Of a stretch of 64,000 nucleotides of DNA, positions 34,493-42,930 are shown piece after piece. Numbering within the stretch: position 1 is the stretch's first letter; every line of letters begins with the position of its first letter. The notes under the pieces were generated by a model, which worked only from the letters and a program-made list of their open reading frames with translations, did not search any database and was not told the origin of the DNA. Both the position numbers and the translations under genes were made by a program. The stretch comes from Leptospira montravelensis (GTDB lineage: Bacteria; Spirochaetota; Leptospiria; Leptospirales; Leptospiraceae), in assembly GCF_004770045.1 (NCBI RefSeq), contig NZ_RQFO01000017.1, positions 248,001 to 312,000 on the forward strand, in the 5' to 3' direction.

Positions 34493-37400
34493 ATGAAGAA
34501 AAGAGTCATTTTACTATCCCTATTGGGAATATTTTTTGCGATATTCGGCTGTGCAGAAGTCAATCGCAACAAACCGATTGCCAAAGAAGGGAAATTAGAT
34601 TTATCCTCATGGGACTTTATAAAAGACGGAAACATCACTCTTGACGGAGAATGGGAATTCTATTGGAATCAAACGGCCAAAGGAATCCAAATTGATGAAG
34701 AACTAGGAAGAGAATCTAAGTACATCTACCAAACCATCCCATCCAATTGGAAAGGAGTCGATTGGTTTGGAGAAACTCTTGGTGGATTTGGTTATGCGAC
34801 ATATAAACTAAAAGTAAGATTTCCGAAAGACACACCAAACCTTGCCTTCCATAACCTGGATCTTTCTTCTGCATACCGATTGTACATCAACGGAAAATTA
34901 GTATTAGAGCGCGGTAGTTTCGGAATTAACCCAAATTACTTTGAACCATCTTATAAATCTGTCCTAATGGACCTTGAACCAGTTTCTGGTGAAACAGAAA
35001 TCGTTTATGAAATTTCCAATTTCCATTATTCAAAAGGTGGTTTTTGGGAAAGTATGGAACTTGGCGAAAGACGAACGTTATACGACAAAGTCAATCGCAG
35101 TTACCAAGTAACCTCATTTCTTGCTGGAAGTATTTTCCTGTGGGCACTTTACCATTTAGGTCTTTTTGTCATGCGAAGACAGGACAAGGCCAGCCTTTTC
35201 ATATCCTTATTTAGTTTACTAATTGTTATGCGCCTTCTTACCATAGGGGAAAGAAATATTCTTAATATCTTCCCCAATATGCCAATGGATTTTCTCATTC
35301 GATTGGAATTTTCAACTATCTATATCGCAACCATTGTATTTGCCTATTTTTATCGATTGGTATTTCCAAACACTGTTGGGCAAAAAACCATTTGGGTATT
35401 AAATATTCTCATAGCTCCATTCCTAATTTCTATATTTTTGCCTGTCGCAGTTTTTAGTGCACAAATTCACTATTTTCAAATTTTTCTGATTTTAGTATGT
35501 GTAAGAATTACAATTGCGATCATCATGGCTTACCGCTCCGACACGGTAGGAGCTGGTTTATCTCTGATCGGATTTAGTTTTGTATTTGGGACTGTTGTCC
35601 ATGATATCCTTTATCAAAACAATGTAATCAATACAATGAACCTAACTCCGTTTGGATTTTTGGGTTTTATTCTGTTTCAAGGATATATTCTTTCTTACGG
35701 GTTTACAAGAGCTTACCTTTCCATCGAAAAACTTAAAGAAAGATTAGAAGTTTCCAATAAAGAATTAAACATTCTCAAAGAAGGTTTAGAAGATATCGTA
35801 GTAGAAAGAACACAAGAACTTGAAAATTCTAAAGCAAATATCGAAAGGCTGAATGAATTTGCAAAAACACTAAATACCTCTCTCGAATTAGATAGTATTC
35901 TCGCAAAAGCTTTTGATTACTTAAATGAAGAAGTTTATTGTGATTCCATGATACTACTTTTAGTAGATGTAGAAAACTCTAAGATTATTTACCATAAATC
36001 AGTTATTTCTCCTAACTCTGCATTGGCGCTTGCATCAAAATTAAATGGAATGAGTTTTCCATTGGATCCCAGTGCAGGAATTTTTTACCAAGTATACAAA
36101 AGAAATCGTCCTTTCCGATTTGCAAAAGTTTGGGAGTCGCGACTTACTGAATCAAATCAAAAGTTTGTACAATTAATTGGAAAACATCCTGGAATGATTA
36201 TACCTCTTAGTTCACAAGGAAAAGTCATCGCTATGTTGGCTTTATTTACTGAACAAAAAGGAACAAATTTTTCTAGGTCACAACTCCAGTTAGTCGAAAA
36301 CACTGCAGAAAACATCGCCACAGCTGTAACCAATTCGATCCTTGTAGAAGAAATGAATCGAGAGAAGTTCATTGCAGAAAATGCAAGAATGCAAATGGAA
36401 AACGCAAAAAATGAAGTGGTCAAACTAAACGAATTTACAAAAAAAATCAATTCGGAATCTAGCCTTTCACAAATCATCGAAGAGATGTTTAAATACATTC
36501 TCAAAACATTTGAAATAGAAGCAACTCTCCTTCAGCTGATTGATCCAAAGAAAAAAGAATTATATACATACAATACAACTATTCCGACTTATGCAACAGA
36601 GGATCAGTTAATATTTGCTAAATCAATACGTGTTCCTCTAAACGAAAGAGGAGGAATTATTTACAAAACCTTTCTTAGAAAAAAAGCTCTTTTTGTTTCC
36701 AAACCACCCAAACGATATGAATCAGAATTAGATAAAGAAATTTTTTCTCGTTTGAGTCTGTCTTCCTTTGTCGCGGTGCCCCTGGTGGTTCAAAATGAAG
36801 TCATAGGTATGGCATATTTCACTTCCTATCAAAAGCCAATGGAAGTCACAAGAGAAGTACTCCAAAGAATTTCTGGTTTTTGTGATCAAATTGCAGGAGC
36901 AATCCAAAACTCTTTGTTATTACAAATCACCGAAGAAGAACGAAAAAAATCAGAAAGAGCGAAAGCCGAAATTCAGAAGATGAACGAGTTTGCAAAAAAT
37001 GTAAACTCTCAAGACAATTTAGAAAATATTTTAGCTGAAATTTTTGGATTCATTCGCAAAAACTACAAAATCGAACATTGTGTCTTATATTTTTTGGACA
37101 AAGAATATAATGAATTTCGTTACCTAAACCACTCCGGTTTCGATCTGTTAGTTGATGAAAACATCAATTACTTTAAATCACTTCGATTCCCATTGCGAGA
37201 GGAAAGTGGATTTGTATACAAATGTTACAAACGAAAACGACATTTTTATATGAAACACGTTCCCAAAACAATGCCATTTGAAATAGACAAACAAATTACT
37301 GAAAAATCAGGTATGACGGGATTTCTCATCTCTCCTCTTGTCAACAATGATGAAGTTGTGGCAATGGCTGTTTATGGGATCAGTGATGAAAACATCCAAC

Positions 37401-38230
37401 TAACAACAGATGAAGTAAACTCAATAGTGGGTGTATCAGAACATATTGCAAGTGCCATAAACAATCATTTTTTACTTAAAAAAATTGCGGAAGAAAAACA
37501 AAGATCCGATTCTCTTCTACTCAATATTCTTCCTAAAAACGTCGCAGAAGAATTACAGAAAAAAGGAAGAGTGAATCCCGTTGAATTCGAAAACGTAACT
37601 CTTCTAATGACTAGTTTCCCAGGTTTTTCACAGATTACCGGGCAACTCACTCCTGAGGAACTCATTGAAGGACTCGATTTATATTTTTCACGTTTTGATG
37701 AAATCATCAAGGCACAGGGGATGGAAAAACTTCGTATGACAGGTGATATGTATTTAGCTGCGGGAGGTTTACCTGTTGGAAACTTTACTCATGCTGTGGA
37801 TGCTTGCCTTGCCGCTCTTCAAATTAAAAATGAAGTTTTAAGAATGATAGAAGACTTTAAGGATATTCCATTTCGTCCGAATGGAGTTACCATTGCTATC
37901 CATTCTGGACCAGTGGTTGCAGGAGTTATCGGTAAATCAAAGTTCAATTATGATGTTTGGGGAAAAACGGTGACTCAAACACAGGCTATACGACGCGGTG
38001 GCGTAGGTGTTCCTATCAATATTTCACAAGAAACAATGGAAAAAGTAAAACGACTTTTTCAAATCGATAATCAAAGACAAATCGATACATACGAAGGAGA
38101 CCAGTTTCCAATTTACGAATTGTTATCTTTAAAATCGGATTTATCTGATGATTCAGGATTTGTTCCAAATGAGAAGTTTGGGAGATTGTATACCCAACAA
38201 AAACGCGGAGCTAAAATTCTAATCAAATGA
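34493..38230 (+). CDS. 7TM receptor with three GAF-like regions and a degenerate class III cyclase domain
   Basis: 1245 residues. Order: signal/lipobox-like start (FGC, Cys20), extracellular galactose-binding-like 7TMR-DISM domain (about 40-190), seven membrane helices (about 205-410), coiled coil, three GAF-like regions (about 460-620, 650-820, 850-1010) and a class III cyclase domain (about 1030-1215). In the cyclase the first metal Asp is Ser1041 (LLMTSFPGFS); the second, Asp1085, and the adenine-contacting Asp1154 remain, but the transition-state Asn and Arg are Thr1161 and Ala1165. It is probably catalytically dead or weak. It overlaps the intact cyclase gene by 4 bases. Confidence 0.9.
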   Translation: MKKRVILLSLLGIFFAIFGCAEVNRNKPIAKEGKLDLSSWDFIKDGNITLDGEWEFYWNQTAKGIQIDEELGRESKYIYQTIPSNWKGVDWFGETLGGFGYATYKLKVRFPKDTPNLAFHNLDLSSAYRLYINGKLVLERGSFGINPNYFEPSYKSVLMDLEPVSGETEIVYEISNFHYSKGGFWESMELGERRTLYDKVNRSYQVTSFLAGSIFLWALYHLGLFVMRRQDKASLFISLFSLLIVMRLLTIGERNILNIFPNMPMDFLIRLEFSTIYIATIVFAYFYRLVFPNTVGQKTIWVLNILIAPFLISIFLPVAVFSAQIHYFQIFLILVCVRITIAIIMAYRSDTVGAGLSLIGFSFVFGTVVHDILYQNNVINTMNLTPFGFLGFILFQGYILSYGFTRAYLSIEKLKERLEVSNKELNILKEGLEDIVVERTQELENSKANIERLNEFAKTLNTSLELDSILAKAFDYLNEEVYCDSMILLLVDVENSKIIYHKSVISPNSALALASKLNGMSFPLDPSAGIFYQVYKRNRPFRFAKVWESRLTESNQKFVQLIGKHPGMIIPLSSQGKVIAMLALFTEQKGTNFSRSQLQLVENTAENIATAVTNSILVEEMNREKFIAENARMQMENAKNEVVKLNEFTKKINSESSLSQIIEEMFKYILKTFEIEATLLQLIDPKKKELYTYNTTIPTYATEDQLIFAKSIRVPLNERGGIIYKTFLRKKALFVSKPPKRYESELDKEIFSRLSLSSFVAVPLVVQNEVIGMAYFTSYQKPMEVTREVLQRISGFCDQIAGAIQNSLLLQITEEERKKSERAKAEIQKMNEFAKNVNSQDNLENILAEIFGFIRKNYKIEHCVLYFLDKEYNEFRYLNHSGFDLLVDENINYFKSLRFPLREESGFVYKCYKRKRHFYMKHVPKTMPFEIDKQITEKSGMTGFLISPLVNNDEVVAMAVYGISDENIQLTTDEVNSIVGVSEHIASAINNHFLLKKIAEEKQRSDSLLLNILPKNVAEELQKKGRVNPVEFENVTLLMTSFPGFSQITGQLTPEELIEGLDLYFSRFDEIIKAQGMEKLRMTGDMYLAAGGLPVGNFTHAVDACLAALQIKNEVLRMIEDFKDIPFRPNGVTIAIHSGPVVAGVIGKSKFNYDVWGKTVTQTQAIRRGGVGVPINISQETMEKVKRLFQIDNQRQIDTYEGDQFPIYELLSLKSDLSDDSGFVPNEKFGRLYTQQKRGAKILIK

Positions 38231-40314
38231 TATACGGACTTTTCGGAATCTCCATTTTATTTATAAGCATCCTATATGGGATTTTTTATTTATATAAACA
38301 AAACGAAGACAAAGATAATATTATTTTAGCATACAATGCAGAACTCAGTTTGTTAAAAGAAAGTTTAGCGAATCGGGAAAAAGAACTAATTGATACAAAG
38401 TCTGTTTCAGAAGAATTTTCAGACAAACTCGTTGATTCGTATACACAACTTTCTGATTTAGATGGCCTACTCAGGGAAATAAATTCAGCTTCCGATTTAA
38501 AAGATATTCTTAACATCCTTGGACACTATATTCGAGAAAAATTCAAAGTTCCACACTATCTATTGTATGTATACAAAGAAGAACTGGAAGTTTTAGAATT
38601 TTTCCATAGTAACTTTCCAGAGGATCTTTCTGAACAAGTAAAAGAAGAAATCATGGGAAGACAAATTCCTGTTTCCGAATCCTATACAACTATGTACGCT
38701 CATGCATATGTAAGGAAACGCAAACGAAGTTTTTATATTAAAGATTTTGAATCGTATAAAACCGAAGGAGTCGAACTAGCAAACAAACATTCGGCAAATT
38801 TAAAATCTTTATTAATTGTACCTTTACATTTAAGAAACAAATTTATTGGAACCTTAGATTTACTAGATTATTCAGGGATTTTTGAGGTAACCGAACAACA
38901 ATTAAATCAAATCAAAATTATTGCAGATTACATTGCCGGAACGATTGAAACAGGATATTTATTAAACGAACTCAAACAAGGAAATATAACAATTCAAAAA
39001 GAGAAGGAAAATATTGAAACAAATCGATTAAAGTTGGAAAACCTACATAAATTTAATCGAAAGATCAATTCGTTTTCGCAAATCGAAGATATCACAAGAG
39101 AGGTATTCACTTATCTAAAGAATAACCATCGAGTAGAACTTGGATTTATCCTTCTTGTAGACCCAAAAACAAATTCTCTAGTTCCACTTATGGAAGGAGC
39201 AGAAGTTTTTAATAAAGGGCTTTTAGTTACCAATTTTCTTAGGACATTTCGTCCCGTCATTTCACCTAACATAGGATCTCTTTTTAGAACCTATTTAAAA
39301 CAAAAACCAATCTACTTAAAAAAATCTATCAAATGGAAACAACTTTCTAATATTGATACTTCCATAGTAGAAAGTTTTAAATTGGAATTATTCGGACAAA
39401 TTCCGCTTGTGGTCCAAGGACAAACTATAGGGATCATCTGTGTCACACGTCTCACAAGAGAACAAGATTGGACCAAGGATGAATTTGCTGAAATTATTTC
39501 TTTCTGCGAGCAAGTGGCCGGTGCCATTCACAATGCGAACCTTAGGCGGGACTTAGAAAAAGAAAGAGAAAAAACTCTACATTTTATCCGAAACATTTTA
39601 CCTGGAGACCTTGCAGATGAATTGATTGAACGTGGCGAAGTTGCTCCAATGGAATACGAGTCGGTAAGTATCTTATTCACTGACTTCAAAAATTTTACTG
39701 CAGCCGCAGAATCTCTTTCCCCAGAAGATCTTATCGAACAATTAGATGGATGTTTCTCACAGTTTGATGACATTGCTGTTCGTTACAATTTTGAAAAACT
39801 AAAAACCATTGGTGATTCCTATATGGCGGCTGGTGGGATTCCACAAGGAAATTTTACTCATCCCGTAGATGCATGTCTTTTTGCAATGGAAATCAAAGCT
39901 TTTATGACACAAATCAAATCCGTAAAACAAATGTTAGGACAAGATTTTTGGGAAATACGTATTGGAATCCATACAGGGCCTGTAGTAGCAGGCGTTGTTG
40001 GTAAAACAAAGTTTGCCTATGATGTTTGGGGTGACACGGTAAATACAGCAAGCAGAATGGAAAGTTCTGGTGATGCGGGTGAAATCAATCTTTCAGAAAC
40101 CACTTATGATAAAGTAAAACGATTTTTTGAATGCGAATATAGAGGAAAAATAAAAGCAAAAAACAAAGGAGAATTGGGGATGTATTTTTTAAAACGACTC
40201 CGTCCGGAATTTTCCAGAGATTTGGAAGGTATGGTTCCTAACCAGATTTTCCTAGATTTATATAAAAACTTACAAATAGGTGCCAAAATCATTTATAGAC
40301 AAACCGGATCTTAA
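38227..40314 (+). CDS. GAF-containing adenylate cyclase, class III, complete catalytic site
   Basis: 695 residues: one N-terminal membrane helix (3-23), coiled coil, two GAF-like domains (about 85-245 and 285-440), and a class III cyclase domain (about 475-660). All key residues are present: metal-binding Asp486 (LFTDFKNFT) and Asp530 (TIGDSYMAAGG), Lys526 and Asp599 (YDVWG) for adenine, Asn606 and Arg610 (VNTASRM) for the transition state. It should make cAMP as a dimer. The ATG overlaps the pseudocyclase stop (ATGA), which favours assembly of the two proteins. GAF ligands are unknown. Confidence 0.9.
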   Translation: MIYGLFGISILFISILYGIFYLYKQNEDKDNIILAYNAELSLLKESLANREKELIDTKSVSEEFSDKLVDSYTQLSDLDGLLREINSASDLKDILNILGHYIREKFKVPHYLLYVYKEELEVLEFFHSNFPEDLSEQVKEEIMGRQIPVSESYTTMYAHAYVRKRKRSFYIKDFESYKTEGVELANKHSANLKSLLIVPLHLRNKFIGTLDLLDYSGIFEVTEQQLNQIKIIADYIAGTIETGYLLNELKQGNITIQKEKENIETNRLKLENLHKFNRKINSFSQIEDITREVFTYLKNNHRVELGFILLVDPKTNSLVPLMEGAEVFNKGLLVTNFLRTFRPVISPNIGSLFRTYLKQKPIYLKKSIKWKQLSNIDTSIVESFKLELFGQIPLVVQGQTIGIICVTRLTREQDWTKDEFAEIISFCEQVAGAIHNANLRRDLEKEREKTLHFIRNILPGDLADELIERGEVAPMEYESVSILFTDFKNFTAAAESLSPEDLIEQLDGCFSQFDDIAVRYNFEKLKTIGDSYMAAGGIPQGNFTHPVDACLFAMEIKAFMTQIKSVKQMLGQDFWEIRIGIHTGPVVAGVVGKTKFAYDVWGDTVNTASRMESSGDAGEINLSETTYDKVKRFFECEYRGKIKAKNKGELGMYFLKRLRPEFSRDLEGMVPNQIFLDLYKNLQIGAKIIYRQTGS

Positions 40315-40315
40315 A

Positions 40316-40681
40316 TTAGGTTCCACCTCCCGATGATCCTGATCCACTTCCAGATCCTGAACTCGAGTTTGAACTACTTCCTCCCTTGTTGCCAGAACCA
40401 GAACGAGAAGTGCTACTCGATCTTGAAGACGTAGTTGATCTACTTGTAGAGACGGCAGGGCATTTGTCATAACAAATCACATATAAACTAACACAGGTCA
40501 TCGTGGCGGAGGTTGCATTGTCTAGTTGAGGGGCTAGTGCCAATGCACAAACATATTGTTCACGAATGCATCGGTCCATACATTGAGATCTGGTCTCATA
40601 GTTTTTTGAATTGGTACAACTGGTAAAAACCAATACCAATCCAAAACAAAGCAACAAAAATGGAAAAGCCATTCGGTTCAT
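40316..40681 (-). CDS. Ser/Gly-rich lipoprotein with twin CX3C
   Basis: 121 residues. The lipobox is FTSC (Cys22). The mature N-terminal half has six further Cys-type positions including two CX3C pairs (CMDRC and CYDKC) about 40 residues apart, suggesting a disulfide-held helical hairpin. The last 45 residues are almost only Ser, Gly, Thr and Arg. It converges with the cyclase gene. No family recognised; the simple tail may vary in length between strains. Confidence 0.65.
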   Translation of the reverse strand: MNRMAFPFLLLCFGLVLVFTSCTNSKNYETRSQCMDRCIREQYVCALALAPQLDNATSATMTCVSLYVICYDKCPAVSTSRSTTSSRSSSTSRSGSGNKGGSSSNSSSGSGSGSGSSGGGT

Positions 40682-40763
40682 GCAGATAAGATCTCACATT
40701 TGTTTCGTTCTTACAATGGAGGAAACCCGCAAATGTGGTTACTACCTAAGAAACTGACTTGCG

Positions 40764-40769
40764 TATACT
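40764..40769 (+). promoter_or_regulatory. Putative -10 element for the LuxR-type gene
   Basis: TATACT with a TG three bases upstream resembles an extended -10, 30 bases before the start at 40799. No good -35 is seen. Confidence 0.3.
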
Positions 40770-40798
40770 GGGACTAGTTACAAAGATTAGAAAGAATT

Positions 40799-41317
40799 AT
40801 GGAGACTCGCACGGTTAGAATTTTATTTTTAGGATTTTATGTTTTATCTCTCCTTGTTTGGATTGCAGAAGAAATTTTCACTCTGACAAATCCACCTGAG
40901 TATTTTGACCGGTTTCGAATTATCATTGCCACCGTTGAATCCTTCATTGCCCTCTCTTCGTTTCTTGTTGTTTTTATCCTTTATAAAGAACTGAAAGCGG
41001 AAGCTGTCGAAAACGTACATGCAAAGTCACAGATTCATGACTTAAAACGTACGAACCGAATCTTAAAAAATCCAGAACTTGGATTTTGGGCAGAGGCCAA
41101 AGCCCAAATGGAAGAATGGAATCTTTCGGAAGCAGAAACGGAAATCGCCATTCTTTTGCTCCGTGGATTTTCCCAAAAACAAATTGCTGCGGTTCGTAAA
41201 AAAAGCCTAAGAACCATAGAAAACCAAACCGCCTCCATATATGAAAAATCGTCTATGAGGGGAAAACTGGAATTTATTTCTTACTTTTTAACGCCCCTGC
41301 TCCCTGAGGAGGACTAA
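40799..41317 (+). CDS. Membrane-anchored LuxR-type HTH regulator
   Basis: 172 residues: two membrane helices (about 6-28 and 43-63), a short coiled linker, and a C-terminal LuxR/GerE HTH (about 108-165): LSEAETEIAILLLRGFSQKQIAAVRKKSLRTIENQTASIYEKSSMRGKLEFISYFL. The order of the recognition helix (RTIENQTASIYEKS) matches LuxR members. There is no receiver or ligand-binding domain, so signals must be sensed in the membrane or through partners. It precedes the M23 operon in the same direction, by about 50 bases, and may control it. Confidence 0.8.
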   Translation: METRTVRILFLGFYVLSLLVWIAEEIFTLTNPPEYFDRFRIIIATVESFIALSSFLVVFILYKELKAEAVENVHAKSQIHDLKRTNRILKNPELGFWAEAKAQMEEWNLSEAETEIAILLLRGFSQKQIAAVRKKSLRTIENQTASIYEKSSMRGKLEFISYFLTPLLPEED

Positions 41318-41367
41318 ACAAAAAACCTTGACCGTTCCCATTTTCTTTGGTTTTTATAGATTGTTTT

Positions 41368-42930
41368 ATGAAAAATAAGAGAATCTTAATTACGCCGATT
41401 TTTCTTTTGATCTGCACTTTCCCTATTCTTTCTCAAACCACTTTAGAGGAGAGGGACAAACAACGACAATCTGGTCTCATCTCTACAAACCAAAAGAAAC
41501 AGGAAGAAATTTTACAAAAATACAATGACTTCGTAAATCGGGTGCAATCTAAATTTCCTGGATTCAAAATTTCATCATCACCTATTGATTTAAAACAAGC
41601 AGACGGGATCGCCGATCATAATGCCGCACCCGGTTCCAAAGATAAAAAATCTAAATCTCTCACTGCAATTGCTTCCGAAAGTTTTTTTCTCCAACTCGAA
41701 CCATCGAATACAATCGCTAATCGTTCCAATGTAAAAGTCAAAAAGGGTGAATCATTAGAAGTCGTTATGGTTTTAAAACAAGATGTAACCGAAAAAAAAG
41801 AAGGTCCCCATTGGGTTTTGGTAAGAACCAAATCCAAACAAGAAGGTTATGTAACTCAAGATTTACTGTCCCAAACAAAACCTGCCGTTAAATCAAGAAA
41901 CACGGACGGACTTTCCTTAGATTTGTCTTCGCTTTCTGGACGAATCTCTGAACCAACTAACAACAGTTATTCTGAAAGTAAAAAAGGAAAAGAAATGTGG
42001 GTCGAGGCAAGTTCTCTGAATATGAGAGGAGAACCGGATGTCAATGCCTATGTAGTTGCAAGGCTCCCCAAAGGCCTAAAAGTCAAAATCGAATCTTCTA
42101 CAAACTCAGAAGATACCATCGATGGTATCACTTCGTATTGGTTTCAAATTTCGTCTGCATACGGAAATGGATGGGTGTTCGGTGGGTATCTTAGTTCATC
42201 CGAAGTTGTATCTTATGATGTCCAACCTGGAGATACTAACTTTCCCCAAGAAAATCCAGATGAATTAAAAAATGGGGAAAAACGATATGTTCGCTCCACG
42301 AGTTTAAGAATGCGAGATGAACCAAACGACTATGGTTCCGTTGTGACAACAATTCCAGGTGATGAAAAAATCAAAATCATCGATACAAAAAAAGAAATAG
42401 AAACCATCGGCGGTGTCAGGTCCAAGTGGTTATACGTTTCTTGGAATGATGAATGGGAAGGTTGGATCTTTGGAGGATTTGTATCTAAAGAACGAGGTCC
42501 ACTTGTTGATAGTGACGATATTTCCAAATACTTTCAAATTCCAGTTGATAACGACCGTTATGTGTCATCCAACTTTGGAACACGAGTGGATCCAGTGACA
42601 GGTAAAGTCGGGGCGTTTCACTCAGGTATAGATTTACCAGCATCCATTGGTACTCCGATAAAAGCCGTGAGTGATGGAAAAGTTTGGAGAACCATAACAA
42701 CTAGCGGTGGTTATGGGATGTTGACCATTCTAAGTCACAAAAATAATATTTTCACATACTATGCTCACCAAAATGAACGCCAAGTAAAAGAAGGTGACAG
42801 TGTCCGATCGGGCGACATCATTGGTCAGGTTGGAAATACCGGTAAATCCACCGGGCCACACTTACATTTTGAAGTTAGGAAAGGCCCTGACCAACAAGCA
42901 TTGGATCCTGACGCCTATTTACCCAAATGA
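41368..42930 (+). CDS. Secreted M23 metallopeptidase with SH3 domains
   Basis: 520 residues from the ATG at 41368 (the frame opens at 41347). Signal peptide ends near LSQ-TT, residue 24. SH3-like regions lie at about 90-165, 205-275 and 310-380, each with the VRSTSLRMRDEPN-type start. The C-terminal M23 domain has HSGIDLPA (zinc His/Asp), and HLHFEVRKG, with YAHQNER between, so the lysostaphin-type zinc site is complete. It should cleave peptidoglycan cross-links in the periplasm. The ankyrin gene overlaps its stop by 4 bases. Confidence 0.9.
   Translation: MKNKRILITPIFLLICTFPILSQTTLEERDKQRQSGLISTNQKKQEEILQKYNDFVNRVQSKFPGFKISSSPIDLKQADGIADHNAAPGSKDKKSKSLTAIASESFFLQLEPSNTIANRSNVKVKKGESLEVVMVLKQDVTEKKEGPHWVLVRTKSKQEGYVTQDLLSQTKPAVKSRNTDGLSLDLSSLSGRISEPTNNSYSESKKGKEMWVEASSLNMRGEPDVNAYVVARLPKGLKVKIESSTNSEDTIDGITSYWFQISSAYGNGWVFGGYLSSSEVVSYDVQPGDTNFPQENPDELKNGEKRYVRSTSLRMRDEPNDYGSVVTTIPGDEKIKIIDTKKEIETIGGVRSKWLYVSWNDEWEGWIFGGFVSKERGPLVDSDDISKYFQIPVDNDRYVSSNFGTRVDPVTGKVGAFHSGIDLPASIGTPIKAVSDGKVWRTITTSGGYGMLTILSHKNNIFTYYAHQNERQVKEGDSVRSGDIIGQVGNTGKSTGPHLHFEVRKGPDQQALDPDAYLPK

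Noticed and set aside
40321..40450. Direct-repeat or CRISPR-like array in the Ser/Gly-rich tail
   Set aside because: The apparent repetition is codon-level low complexity of the Ser/Gly/Arg tail, without regular spacers.
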